Source of the DNA: Bacillota bacterium
GTDB lineage: Bacteria; Bacillota; Clostridia; Christensenellales; UMGS416
Direction: 5' to 3'
Assembly: GCA_023409755.1 (NCBI GenBank)
Contig: JAEYRA010000027.1
Coordinates: forward strand, 1-16,211
Length of the DNA: 16,211 bases
The notes beneath the pieces are model-generated. The model made no database searches. It saw only the letters and a program-made list of their open reading frames with translations, and had not been told where the DNA came from. Below are positions 1 to 7,956 of this stretch, piece after piece. The number at the start of each line of letters is the position of its first letter. Within the stretch, counting starts at the first letter, position 1. The translations under genes were made by a program, and so were the position numbers.

Positions 1-941
1 GGCCGGAACACAGGCAAGTCACACACGGCGTTGGTGACGGCCATGGCCGAGAGCGTCTGGCTGGCCACCTGGCCCAGGTTCTCGCCGGTCACCAGGGCCT
101 CGCAGCCGTTGGCACGGGCGATGGTGCAGGCGATGCGCATCATGCTGCGGCGCATGAGGATCGTGAGGTAGTCGGGCCGGCACTTGGTGTAGAGTTCCTC
201 CTGCAGCTCGGTAAAGCGCACCACGTGTAGCCGCACCGGCCCGCAGGAGCGGGCGAGCAGCCGCGCCAGCGTCACCACTTTCTCCCTCGCGCGGTCAGAG
301 GTATGGGGCGGGCTGTCAAAGTAGACGGCCTCCAGCTCCACGCCGCGGCGGGCCATGCGGTAGCCGGCCACCGGGCTGTCAATGCCGCCGGAGAGCAGCA
401 GCAACACCTTGCCCCCCGTGCCCACCGGCATGCCGCCGGGGCCATCGAGGAACCGGGTGTAGAGGTAGGCGCGCTCCCGCACCTCCACATACAGCCGCCA
501 CTGGGGGGTGTGGACGTCGACCTTGAGCCCCGGAAAGGCTGCCAGCACCGTGCCGCCCAGCTCCCGCGCCAGGGCTGGGGACTCCAGCGGGAAGTGCTTG
601 TCGGAACGGCGGGCCTCCACCTTGAAGGTGCCCAGCCCCTGGCGTTCCTCCCGCACCAGCGTCAGCGACGTGGCGCGGATGGCCTCCAGCGTGGGCTCGC
701 ACACCGTGACGGGGCTGACCGAATGGACGCCGAACACCCGGTTGACGGCCTGCGCCAGCTCCTCGGTGCGCTCCACGGGGTAGTCCATCAACAGGTAGCG
801 CCCCTGGTCGCGCAGCAGCCGGCAGGGGCAGACGGCCTGGGCCGCGTGGGTGATGTTGCGCACCAGCGCACGTTCAAAAAAAGGCCGGTTCTGGCCTTTC
901 AGGTGGATCTCGCCGTAGCGAATGAGCAATGCTGTCTCCAT
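1..941 (-). CDS. thiI: tRNA 4-thiouridine synthase ThiI (partial, C-terminus beyond left edge)
   Basis: ThiI adenylates uridine 8 of tRNA and transfers persulfide sulfur to it, giving 4-thiouridine; in some bacteria it also supplies sulfur for thiazole. About 313 residues are visible, starting METALLIRYGEIHLKG, the typical ThiI N-terminus. A ferredoxin-like/THUMP region fills roughly residues 1-170. The PP-loop SGGIDSP lies at residues 184-190, and the ThiI signature GENLGQVASQT lies near residue 290, so the adenylation domain is present. The last visible residues (LPVFRP) correspond to the stretch before the end of the domain. Gram-positive ThiI is usually about 390-400 residues and lacks the rhodanese domain of E. 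coli ThiI; which form this is cannot be seen. The start is fixed by AAAGGAG, nine bases upstream and inside the end of the cysteine desulfurase gene, whose stop is only 2 bases away. The two are almost certainly co-transcribed and probably translationally coupled. Confidence 0.95.
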   Translation of the reverse strand, partial: METALLIRYGEIHLKGQNRPFFERALVRNITHAAQAVCPCRLLRDQGRYLLMDYPVERTEELAQAVNRVFGVHSVSPVTVCEPTLEAIRATSLTLVREERQGLGTFKVEARRSDKHFPLESPALARELGGTVLAAFPGLKVDVHTPQWRLYVEVRERAYLYTRFLDGPGGMPVGTGGKVLLLLSGGIDSPVAGYRMARRGVELEAVYFDSPPHTSDRAREKVVTLARLLARSCGPVRLHVVRFTELQEELYTKCRPDYLTILMRRSMMRIACTIARANGCEALVTGENLGQVASQTLSAMAVTNAVCDLPVFR

Positions 942-943
942 GG

Positions 944-2089
944 TTATCTCCTTTGGAACCGCCGCAGACGCGTGACCTGCTCGCGTACCACCTCACAGGC
1001 GCGTGCGACGTCCTCTTCGGTGTTCTGGATGGACAGGCTGAACCGAATGGCACCCTCAGCCCGCGCCTTGGGCAGACCCATGGCCGTGAGCACGGGGCTG
1101 ACGGCGTTCTTGTGGGTGCCGCAGGCCGAGCCGGTGCCCACCAGCACGCCCTGCTCGGCCAGTGACCGCAGCAGCACCGCCCCCCGCACGCCGTCAAAAC
1201 TGACGTTCAGGATGTGGGGCGCGCCCTGCGCCGGGGCCGGGCCGTTGACACGCACACCATCCAGCGTGGAAAGGCCGGCCCACAGGGCCAGTTTCAACGC
1301 CATCAGGCGGTCGCGTTTCCCCAGTAAATCCTGGGAGTACACCTCCACCGCCCGGCCAAAGCCCACGATGCCCGGCACATTCTCCGTGCCGGAGCGGAGA
1401 CCCTCCTCCTGCCCGCCGCCGGGCAGCTGGGTTTGCAGGCGTGCCCGCCCCCCCACCCACAGCGCCCCCACGCCCTTGGGGCCGTGGATCTTGTGGGCAC
1501 TCACGGTGTAGAGATCGACGCCCCAACGGGCCGGCTCCGCCGGCAAGCGCAGGAAGGCCTGCACCCCATCAACATGAAAAAGGGCCTCGGGGGCGTGCGC
1601 ATGAATGAGAGCCGCCAGCGCAGGCAGGTCGTGCACCGCGCCGGTCTCGTTGTTGACGTGCATGAGACTGACGACGGCGGTGTCTGGGCTCAGAGCGTCC
1701 GCCAGCGCATCGGGCCGCACCGCGCCGGTATCATCCACCGGCAGCACGGTGACAGACGCTCCGGCCTCACCCAGCGCTTCCGCCGTGCGCAGCACCGCCG
1801 GGTGCTCGGCCGCCGTGGTGACAACCCCACGCCGCCGGCCTGAGAGAGCCCCGGCCAACGCCAGGTGGTCGCCCTCGGTGCCGCCGGAGGTGAACACCAC
1901 CCGCCCGCCGGCCAGCGCACCGGTCACCGCCGCGCGGGCGGCTTCCACACGGGCGCGCACCGCCGCGGCCTGGGGGTAGGCTGCCGAGGGGTTGAAATAG
2001 TCCTCGTCCATGGCCTGCGCCATCGCCGCGCGCACCTCGTCAAAGGGGCGGGTGGTGGCGCTGTTGTCGAGGTAGCAAAGACCGTTCAT
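944..2089 (-). CDS. Cysteine desulfurase (NifS/IscS family), likely sulfur donor to ThiI
   Basis: PLP-dependent enzyme that removes sulfur from L-cysteine as a persulfide on its active-site cysteine. It has 381 residues, a normal length. Visible motifs are YLDNSATT at 6-13, the PLP-stacking histidine in AAEHPAV (H96), VNNETG at 145-150, the PLP-contacting HVDGVQ at 172-177 (D174, Q177), the Schiff-base lysine in SAHKIHGPKG (K200), RSGTENVPG at 232-240 and the catalytic cysteine in GSACGTHKN (C323). The short loop after C323 resembles the clostridial group I enzymes found beside thiI. By position it is the counterpart of B. subtilis NifZ, which serves ThiI, rather than an isc or suf housekeeping enzyme; no scaffold protein gene is nearby. 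That partner assignment is inference from adjacency. The start has a weak AAAGG overlapping the stop of the upstream gene, which suggests coupling. Confidence 0.95.
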   Translation of the reverse strand: MNGLCYLDNSATTRPFDEVRAAMAQAMDEDYFNPSAAYPQAAAVRARVEAARAAVTGALAGGRVVFTSGGTEGDHLALAGALSGRRRGVVTTAAEHPAVLRTAEALGEAGASVTVLPVDDTGAVRPDALADALSPDTAVVSLMHVNNETGAVHDLPALAALIHAHAPEALFHVDGVQAFLRLPAEPARWGVDLYTVSAHKIHGPKGVGALWVGGRARLQTQLPGGGQEEGLRSGTENVPGIVGFGRAVEVYSQDLLGKRDRLMALKLALWAGLSTLDGVRVNGPAPAQGAPHILNVSFDGVRGAVLLRSLAEQGVLVGTGSACGTHKNAVSPVLTAMGLPKARAEGAIRFSLSIQNTEEDVARACEVVREQVTRLRRFQRR

Positions 2090-2095
2090 AGGCCT

Positions 2096-2626
2096 TTACA
2101 GTACCACATTGCGTTCGTTGTAAATGCGCATCAGCCTCAGGAACTCCTCACTGGGCTCAAAGAGCAGCACGACGGTGCCGTCGCCCTTCTTGAACTGTGC
2201 AAAATACAGCCGCGCGTTGGGGTTGAGGTACGCACGGATGATCTTGACGTCCTTGCGCCTGCGCAGCTCGGCCAGGCGCGGATCCTCGGCGGGGGCCACC
2301 AGGTCCACCTCCCGCGTGCGGAAGGAGACAATGTCCTTGCGGCGGCGGTTGTTGATGACCTGAGACACGTCGACGACGCCGTTGGTGAAGGAATACTCAT
2401 ACTCCACCCGCAGCATGTCCTTGCCCCACCACAGCATCCACGCGCCGCCGCCGAAGATGACGACCATCAGCACGTTGATGAGGTTGAAGTCGGACATCAC
2501 CATCATGAGGTAGGTAGCCGCCACGATGGCGCTCAAAAATGCGAAAATGGTAAACACCACATAACCGATCATCGGCACGGTCTTTTGCCGTGGGGTGACG
2601 ATCTCCTCCTTGACATGGTCCGCCAT
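2096..2626 (-). CDS. Two-helix membrane protein, DUF6106-like, unknown function
   Basis: Protein of 176 residues from the chosen start MADHVKEE. Two hydrophobic segments lie at about 18-44 and 47-68, separated by a short polar turn, followed by a soluble, charged C-terminal half with RVEYEYSFTNG (73-83) and a basic run INNRRRKD (91-98). This layout resembles the clostridial DUF6106 family, from memory and not searched. The topology suggests a hairpin with both ends in the cytosol. An upstream ATG at 2665 would add 13 residues and has a GAGAGG site, but the predicted transcription start near 2673 would leave almost no leader. The 2626 start has GGGAGGG nine bases upstream and is preferred. It is first in the operon with the cysteine desulfurase and thiI, 6 bases apart. 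I see no evidence linking it to sulfur transfer beyond that position. Confidence 0.8.
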   Translation of the reverse strand: MADHVKEEIVTPRQKTVPMIGYVVFTIFAFLSAIVAATYLMMVMSDFNLINVLMVVIFGGGAWMLWWGKDMLRVEYEYSFTNGVVDVSQVINNRRRKDIVSFRTREVDLVAPAEDPRLAELRRRKDVKIIRAYLNPNARLYFAQFKKGDGTVVLLFEPSEEFLRLMRIYNERNVVL

Positions 2627-2679
2627 GAGGCAAACCCTCCCATCCGGACGCACCACGACGCGCATCCTCTTTTCCTCTC

Positions 2680-2708
2680 ATTTTACTTGCCTTTGCCGCC
2701 CAATGCAA
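2680..2708 (-). promoter_or_regulatory. Promoter of the membrane protein-desulfurase-thiI operon
   Basis: Reading the minus strand, TTGCAT (2708-2703) and TAAAAT (2685-2680) are separated by exactly 17 bases, a sigma-A-type arrangement. Transcription would start near 2673, which favours translation from 2626 over 2665. Confidence 0.6.
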
Positions 2709-2729
2709 GCCGCGTTCGGCCCGGTGTTT

Positions 2730-2758
2730 TTGCATGGCGGGCCGTCCTCGTGTATAAT
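2730..2758 (+). promoter_or_regulatory. Promoter of the zinc-ribbon membrane protein gene
   Basis: TTGCAT at 2730-2735 and a perfect TATAAT at 2753-2758 are separated by 17 bases. Transcription would begin near 2765, about 26 bases before the ATG at 2791. It is divergent from the promoter at 2680-2708, whose -35 hexamer is identical; the two -35 boxes are only 21 bases apart. Confidence 0.7.
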
Positions 2759-2790
2759 AATCGGTACTCAAAGGTTTGTGAGGTCTGCCG

Positions 2791-4503
2791 ATGAAGTGCC
2801 CGGTTTGTGGCAGTGACAATAAAGCTACCAATACAGCGTGCCTGCGCTGCGGCACCCCGCTGGGGCAGACGCCGCCAACGACCGCAGGCTCAGCCAACGC
2901 ACTGTGGAACCGCCCCCGCACCCAAAAGCCCATCCAAAGCCCCCCGCCCTTCTGGGGAGACAACGCGGGTGCGCCGACCTATGAAAACAAGGCTGATTTT
3001 GTAGTTCTCAACGACGAGAAAGAAAACGTGCACCTGGCCCAGGACCTGGTGGACGAGGGCGTGCCCGTGCCCACCAACCGCCAGAAGCTGCGGCGTGTGA
3101 AAAGCGGGCAGGAAATCAATGTCGTTGTACCGCCCGAGCCGATGCGCAGCCGCAGGCCGGTCAAACAGCGCCGCTACCGGGTCAACTGGCGGCGGCTGGT
3201 GGTGTCGGTGCTGCTCATTCTGGTCGTCTCGGCGGGCCTCAGTTACGGCGGCTACATGGGGTACAAGGCCGGCATCCGGGTTGTCTCCCAGTGGTTTGCC
3301 AAGGACCGCGCTGAAAAGCAGACCGAAACCCCTCTGGTGGAAAAGATACTCATCGACGGCCAGACGTGGCATCGCATCACGTTCTACGGCAAGGACGGAG
3401 AGCAGGTGCTGGTGAACGAGCCGCGCCGGTCCCTCCCCATTCAGGATGGCAAGGCCGTGCTGCTGCTGGACGACGACAGCTACATCCCCGATGACCTTTC
3501 GGGCAGCGACACCAAGAAGACCATCGAGCTCAAGGCGACGATCTTCTCCCCCAACAACCAGGAAAGAACCGTCACCGTGCCGCCCTACACCATTGACATT
3601 CCCCTCTCCCCCCTCAAGATCATACTGCCGGCCGAGCAGGGCATGGAGACGGCCAGCAACCGTGTCACCGTGAAGGTGAAGGTGACCCCCGGCAGCCGCG
3701 TCATCATCGGCTCCGACAACGCCACCGACCGGGTGAACACCGAGGGGCTGGTGTCAAGCACCCTGGCGCTGGAAGCCAAGGGAATGAACACCATTAAGAT
3801 CACCGTGGAGACCAAGAAGCACCGACGAAATGTTTACGAGCTGCAGGTGAACCACCCGGTGCTGGACGTGCCCATCGTGCTGGGCGACGACGTGGAGTCA
3901 CAAACCTCCGACCCGACAATCGCCATCAGCGGCAGCACGGCACCGGGGGCCACGCTCACCACCGACGCCACCCTGAACGGCGACCTGAACCTCGACAAGT
4001 CCTCCGGCGTGTTCTCCTTCACGGCCAAGCTCACGCTGTGGGGCTGGAACACCATCACACTGACCGCCACCGCCCAGGACGGCAAGACGAGCTCCCTGCA
4101 ATGCCTGGTCAACCACGTGCCGGCGCTGGAAAGCTACACCAAAAAGGCCTGGCCCATGGACTATGCCCACCTGGCCGCAGCCACGGACACCCTGCTGGGC
4201 CAGGTGTATGTGTGCGAGGGGATGGTGACCAAAAAACTCAGCAACGACGAGTCGGACTATTACCAGTTCAACCTGGGTACCACCGACGACCCCAAGACCA
4301 TCGTGCTGGAATACGGCAAGGAAGCGGGCCTGAAGGTCGACCAGTATTACAAGATGTACGCCGACGTCATCGGCAGCAAGGACGGCTACCCCATGCTCAG
4401 CGCCCGGTTCGTCTACGAAAGGGACACCCCGGCGAGCTACGGCGAGGGTGGGGTCAGCGCCACCGACGACGCCCAGGCCACCGACAGCGGTGGCGAAAAC
4501 TGA
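2791..4503 (+). CDS. Zinc-ribbon single-pass membrane protein with Ig-like extracytoplasmic domains
   Basis: Protein of 570 residues, not recognised as a named gene. An N-terminal zinc ribbon has cysteines C3, C6, C17 and C20 (CPVC and CLRC). A polar, proline-rich linker runs to about 115, then a strongly basic stretch (RRPVKQRRYR) precedes one transmembrane helix at about 136-158, so the ribbon should be cytosolic and the large C-terminal part outside. Two beta-rich segments at about 275-354 and 358-442 look like bacterial Ig-like repeats; the second has the ISGSTAPGATLT opening and a late GWNTITLTATAQDG strand. Residues 465-542 (QVYVCEGMVTKK onward, then VDQYYKMYADVIG) could be an OB-like fold. 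The tail is acidic and low complexity. A GTGAGG site lies 7 bases before the ATG. It is monocistronic, ended by the hairpin at 4521. A role in sensing or cell-envelope work is possible, but nothing shows it. Confidence 0.85.
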   Translation: MKCPVCGSDNKATNTACLRCGTPLGQTPPTTAGSANALWNRPRTQKPIQSPPPFWGDNAGAPTYENKADFVVLNDEKENVHLAQDLVDEGVPVPTNRQKLRRVKSGQEINVVVPPEPMRSRRPVKQRRYRVNWRRLVVSVLLILVVSAGLSYGGYMGYKAGIRVVSQWFAKDRAEKQTETPLVEKILIDGQTWHRITFYGKDGEQVLVNEPRRSLPIQDGKAVLLLDDDSYIPDDLSGSDTKKTIELKATIFSPNNQERTVTVPPYTIDIPLSPLKIILPAEQGMETASNRVTVKVKVTPGSRVIIGSDNATDRVNTEGLVSSTLALEAKGMNTIKITVETKKHRRNVYELQVNHPVLDVPIVLGDDVESQTSDPTIAISGSTAPGATLTTDATLNGDLNLDKSSGVFSFTAKLTLWGWNTITLTATAQDGKTSSLQCLVNHVPALESYTKKAWPMDYAHLAAATDTLLGQVYVCEGMVTKKLSNDESDYYQFNLGTTDDPKTIVLEYGKEAGLKVDQYYKMYADVIGSKDGYPMLSARFVYERDTPASYGEGGVSATDDAQATDSGGEN

Positions 4504-4520
4504 CAGCGTGAAACCACAAA

Positions 4521-4543
4521 GGCCGCGGACAATGTCCGCGGCC
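4521..4543. terminator. Bidirectional hairpin terminator between convergent genes
   Basis: A perfect 10-base GC-rich stem (GGCCGCGGAC paired with GTCCGCGGCC) with an AAT loop sits 17 bases after the zinc-ribbon gene stop and 20 bases after the fabZ stop on the other strand. On the plus strand it is followed by a broken T-rich run (ATGTTTGTTGGGTTCTTTT). On the minus strand it is followed by TTTGTGGTTT. Neither T-tract is ideal, but the position between convergent stops fits a shared terminator. Confidence 0.8.
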
Positions 4544-4563
4544 ATGTTTGTTGGGTTCTTTTA

Positions 4564-4986
4564 TCAATCTCCTATGACGAACTGGATGTCACAGTCGCAG
4601 GCCGACTCGCCATCCACCAGCGCCTGGGCTGTCCCCATACCAGCGGGGCCGAGGATGCGCTTGATCACCACCGTAAGCTCCAGCCGGTCACCGGGGCGCA
4701 CCATGCGGCGAAAACGTGCTGCCTTGATGCCCCCGAAGTAGGCCGTGCGGCCCGCGAACTCCGGTAGGCTGAGCACGACGACTGCACCCAGCTGGGCCAG
4801 TGCCTCCACCTGCAGCACGCCCGGCATCACGGCGTTGCCGGGGAAGTGCCCCCGGCACCAGAACATGTCATCGGTGACCTGGAGCCAGCCATGGGCCGTC
4901 TGCCCGGGTGTGAGCTCGTCCACCTCATCGAGCAGCAGCATGGGCTCCCGGTGGGGGATGATCGTCTTGATCTCGTCGCGGTTCAT
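4564..4986 (-). CDS. fabZ: 3-hydroxyacyl-ACP dehydratase FabZ
   Basis: Dehydrates 3-hydroxyacyl-ACP to trans-2-enoyl-ACP in the elongation cycle. It has 140 residues, the usual hot-dog fold length. The opening PHREPMLLLDEVDE (11-24) corresponds to the family's PHR-PFLLVD. The catalytic histidine is in GHFPGNAVMPG (H47) and the catalytic glutamate is E61 in QVEALAQLGA. FGGIKAARFRR (84-94) is the conserved central strand. It is the last gene of the cluster; its ATG overlaps the fabF stop by 4 bases. No fabA or fabM is present, so if this organism makes unsaturated chains this way, the isomerisation must come from a FabZ-type enzyme here or elsewhere. The sequence alone cannot separate a FabZ from an isomerising FabN. 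Confidence 0.96.
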   Translation of the reverse strand: MNRDEIKTIIPHREPMLLLDEVDELTPGQTAHGWLQVTDDMFWCRGHFPGNAVMPGVLQVEALAQLGAVVVLSLPEFAGRTAYFGGIKAARFRRMVRPGDRLELTVVIKRILGPAGMGTAQALVDGESACDCDIQFVIGD

Positions 4987-6230
4987 CGGGCGCCCTCCCC
5001 CTCGTAATGGCTGATGACGACGCAGCTGTTGTGCCCGCCAAAACCGAAGGAGTTGCTGAGGGCGTGGCGGATGGCCATGGGCCGCCCGACGTCGGGCACC
5101 ACGTCGAGGTTGCAGTCCGGGTCGGCCACGCGGTAACCGATGGTGGGCGGTGCAAAGCCCTCCTGCACGGCACGGGCGGTCACCACCGCCTCCACCGCGC
5201 CGGCGGCACCCAGAAGGTGCCCGGTCATGGATTTGGTGGAGCTCACGGCCAGCCGGTCGGCGTGCTTGCCGAAGAGCTGGCGGATGGCCAGCGTCTCGGT
5301 GCGGTCGTTGTAGGGCGTGCTGGTGCCGTGGGCGTTGATGTAGTCCACATCCGCCGGCGCAATGCCCGCGTCGGCCAAGGCCATGGCCATGGCGTCGCGC
5401 GCGCCTTCCCCCTGTGGGTCGGGCATGGTGATGTGGAAGGCATCGCAGGTCTGCCCGTAGCCGGTCAGCTCCGCCCAGATGGGCGCGCCGCGCCGCAGGG
5501 CGTGCTCCAGCTCCTCCAGCACCAGCACACCGGCCCCTTCTCCCATGACGAATCCGTTTCGTTCGGCGTCAAAGGGAATGGACGCCCGTTCGGGGTCGGT
5601 GGCGGGGCTTAGGGCCTGCAGCTGCTTGAAGCCGGCCAGTGCCAGCGGGTTCATCACCGATTCCACCCCGCCCACGACCATCACGTCAGCCCGGCCCAGG
5701 CGGATGAGATCGAGGCCGTGGCCCACGCTGTCGGTACCGGTGGCGCAGGCTGTCACCAGTGCGTCACAGGGGCCTTTGGTGCCCAAGGCGATGGCCACGT
5801 GACCGGCGGCCAGGTTGATGATGGCCTTCGTGATGAAGAAGGCGGACACGCGATCGTGCCCGCGGTCATTGAGCACCCCGGTCTGCTCCATGATGGTGTC
5901 CATGCCGCCGATGCCACTGCCCACCGACACGCCCACCCGTTTGGGGTCGACGGCAGCGTTCTGCAGCCCGGCGTCCTCCCAGGCCTCCAGCGCGGCCCAC
6001 AGCGCAAACTGATTGAAGGGCTCCATCCGGCGGGCCTCCTTGCGGGAGATGCGCTCGCCCGGGTCGAAGCCCACCACCGGCGCGCCCACGGCCACGCCGC
6101 TGCGGCTGGCCAGTTCCACATCCAACCGGCGAATGCCCAGCCGACCCGCCCGAATGGCCTGCCAGCTCGCCTCCGCCCCCTGGGCCAGCGGGGTCACCGC
6201 GCCCAGGCCTGTAATCACGACTCTTTTCAT
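4983..6230 (-). CDS. fabF: Beta-ketoacyl-ACP synthase II FabF
   Basis: Condenses acyl-ACP with malonyl-ACP during elongation. It has 415 residues, the normal thiolase-fold length. The Cys-His-His triad is visible: C162 in VTACATGTDSVG, H301 in INAHGTSTPYND and H338 in TKSMTGHLLGAAG, with the conserved lysine K333 in the last motif. The active-site gate loop SNSFGFGGHN is at 392-401, with His where many members have Thr. The start has GGGAGG six bases upstream and follows a 65-base gap after fabG, the second largest gap inside the cluster. A small GACGC-ACG-GCGTC hairpin abuts that ribosome binding site. Confidence 0.97.
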   Translation of the reverse strand: MKRVVITGLGAVTPLAQGAEASWQAIRAGRLGIRRLDVELASRSGVAVGAPVVGFDPGERISRKEARRMEPFNQFALWAALEAWEDAGLQNAAVDPKRVGVSVGSGIGGMDTIMEQTGVLNDRGHDRVSAFFITKAIINLAAGHVAIALGTKGPCDALVTACATGTDSVGHGLDLIRLGRADVMVVGGVESVMNPLALAGFKQLQALSPATDPERASIPFDAERNGFVMGEGAGVLVLEELEHALRRGAPIWAELTGYGQTCDAFHITMPDPQGEGARDAMAMALADAGIAPADVDYINAHGTSTPYNDRTETLAIRQLFGKHADRLAVSSTKSMTGHLLGAAGAVEAVVTARAVQEGFAPPTIGYRVADPDCNLDVVPDVGRPMAIRHALSNSFGFGGHNSCVVISHYEGEGAR

Positions 6231-6295
6231 GGTTCCTCCCGACGCCGTGCGTCAAAAGTCAGTGGGATAAAGAAAAATAATGACAATGGATTCCG

Positions 6296-7027
6296 TTAGA
6301 TCATGCCGCCATCCACCGAAAGCACTTGTCCGGTGATGTAAGCCGCGGCCGGTGAGCAAAGAAACGCCACCACACCGGCGATGTCATCAGCCGTGCCCAA
6401 CCGCCCCAGCAGGATGCGCTCGGCGATGCGGGCGCGCTGTTCGTCGGTGAGGGCCGCGGTCATGTCGGTCTGCACGTAGCCGGGGGCCACGGCGTTGACG
6501 CGTACCCCCCGCCCGCCCAGCTCCTTGGCGGCCGAGAGCGTCAGCCCAACGATGCCGGCCTTGGCCGCGGCGTAGTTGGCCTGACCGGCGTTGCCGTGCA
6601 GGCCCACCACCGAGGTGATGTTGACGATGGAACCGCTTCGCTGTTTCATCATGGGACGATACACATGCCGCATGGTGTTGAAGCAGCCATTCAAATTTGT
6701 GCGAACGACGTCGGAAAAGTCCGCCTCGCTCATCATGGGAAGGAGCCGGTCGCGGGTGATACCGGCGTTGTTCACCAGCACATCCACCGACCCGCAGCAG
6801 GAGAGCACCGCCTCCACCAGCGCGCCGGCCTGTTCAAAGTCTGCCACATCGGCCCAGAAGGCACACGCCTGCCCGCCCGCTTTTCGGATTTCATCGCAGA
6901 CGGCCTCGGCGGCGTCCTGCTGGCTGCGGTAGTTGACGGCCACGGCGTAGCCATCGGCGGCCAGCCGAAAGGCAATGGCCCGGCCGATGCCACGGGAGGC
7001 TCCGGTGACGATCGCGGTCTTGCTCAT
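6296..7027 (-). CDS. fabG: 3-oxoacyl-ACP reductase FabG
   Basis: NADPH-dependent reduction of 3-oxoacyl-ACP to 3-hydroxyacyl-ACP. It has 243 residues, a classical short-chain dehydrogenase. The nucleotide-binding motif TGASRGIGR is at 8-16, NNAGITRD at 86-93, and the catalytic set is N111, S139, Y152 and K156 (NYAAAKAG). APGYVQTDMT (181-190) and the C-terminal GQVLSVDGGM are typical of FabG rather than of other SDRs. Its start overlaps the fabD stop by 4 bases. Confidence 0.97.
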   Translation of the reverse strand: MSKTAIVTGASRGIGRAIAFRLAADGYAVAVNYRSQQDAAEAVCDEIRKAGGQACAFWADVADFEQAGALVEAVLSCCGSVDVLVNNAGITRDRLLPMMSEADFSDVVRTNLNGCFNTMRHVYRPMMKQRSGSIVNITSVVGLHGNAGQANYAAAKAGIVGLTLSAAKELGGRGVRVNAVAPGYVQTDMTAALTDEQRARIAERILLGRLGTADDIAGVVAFLCSPAAAYITGQVLSVDGGMI

Positions 7028-7956
7028 GGGCGCACCTCCAGCACTTCCAGCGACGCTACCAGCGACGCCTCGTCCTCCACGTTACAGATGCTAGCTTCCG
7101 GCAGGGTTTTCTTCACAAAGCCGGTCAGCGTCTTGCCCGGGCCGACTTCCACAAAGGTGTCGATGCCCTGGGCCGACAGGTGGCGCAGCGTTTCCTCCCA
7201 CCGCACGGGGGAGGTGATCTGCCGGTGAAGCGCCTGGGCAACATCCCCCTCATGGGGGCGGGCCGTGCCATTGGAGTACACCGGGATGACCGGCGCAGCA
7301 AAGGCCGCCGCCTTCAGTGCGGGAAGGATGGCATCGGCCGCCGCGGCCATGTAGGGTGTGTGGAAGGCCCCAGCCACCGCAAGGGGCAGCACCCGGCGGG
7401 CACCCAGCTCCCGGCAGAGGGCCGAAGCCCGCTCCACCGCTGCCTTCTCCCCGCCGATGACGATCTGCCCCGGGCAGTTGTAGTTGCAGGGCCACACCTG
7501 GCCGCTGCCGTCAGAGGCACGGCGGCAGGCGTTCTCCACCCCCTCGGGGGCAAGCTGCAGCACAGCTGCCATGGCCCCGCCCACGGCGCGGGCGGCCTCC
7601 TCCATGCGGCGGCCACGCTCGGCCACCAGCGCCACCGCCTGCCCGGCGGGGAGCACCCCGCCGCAGGCCAGCGCCGCGTATTCCCCCAGCGACAGCCCAG
7701 CGGCTGCCGCCGGCCGCAGGCCGTATTCCTCGGTGAGCAGCGCTGTCAGCGCGCACTCCAACCCCACCAGCGCCGGCTGCACCCCTGCGGTACCGGTCAG
7801 TGCCTCAGCGTCGTCGCACAGTGCCCGCACATCCATGCCGGCCGCGGCGGACGCCTCGTCAAAGACGCGGCGCACCGTTTCGTGCCGGTCGTAAAGCTCC
7901 CGGCCCATGCCGGCGGATTGGGTGCCCTGGCCGGGGAACAGGAACGCGATGTTCAT
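7024..7956 (-). CDS. fabD: Malonyl-CoA:ACP transacylase FabD
   Basis: Transfers the malonyl group from malonyl-CoA to ACP. It has 310 residues. FLFPGQGTQSAGMG (5-18) is the N-terminal signature, the nucleophile is S89 in GLSLGEYAAL, R114 lies in the conserved ERGRRM segment, and the catalytic histidine is H199 in AGAFHTPYM. EVGPGKTLTGF (270-280) is the conserved C-terminal motif. It is somewhat alanine-rich, in line with the GC content. It overlaps fabK upstream and fabG downstream by 4 bases each, so three proteins are likely to be translationally coupled. Confidence 0.97.
   Translation of the reverse strand: MNIAFLFPGQGTQSAGMGRELYDRHETVRRVFDEASAAAGMDVRALCDDAEALTGTAGVQPALVGLECALTALLTEEYGLRPAAAAGLSLGEYAALACGGVLPAGQAVALVAERGRRMEEAARAVGGAMAAVLQLAPEGVENACRRASDGSGQVWPCNYNCPGQIVIGGEKAAVERASALCRELGARRVLPLAVAGAFHTPYMAAAADAILPALKAAAFAAPVIPVYSNGTARPHEGDVAQALHRQITSPVRWEETLRHLSAQGIDTFVEVGPGKTLTGFVKKTLPEASICNVEDEASLVASLEVLEVRP

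Noticed and set aside
303..1511. 402-codon open frame on the plus strand opposite thiI and the cysteine desulfurase
   Set aside because: Antisense shadow of two strongly recognisable genes in GC-rich DNA; the protein is low complexity, with no domain and no ribosome binding site.
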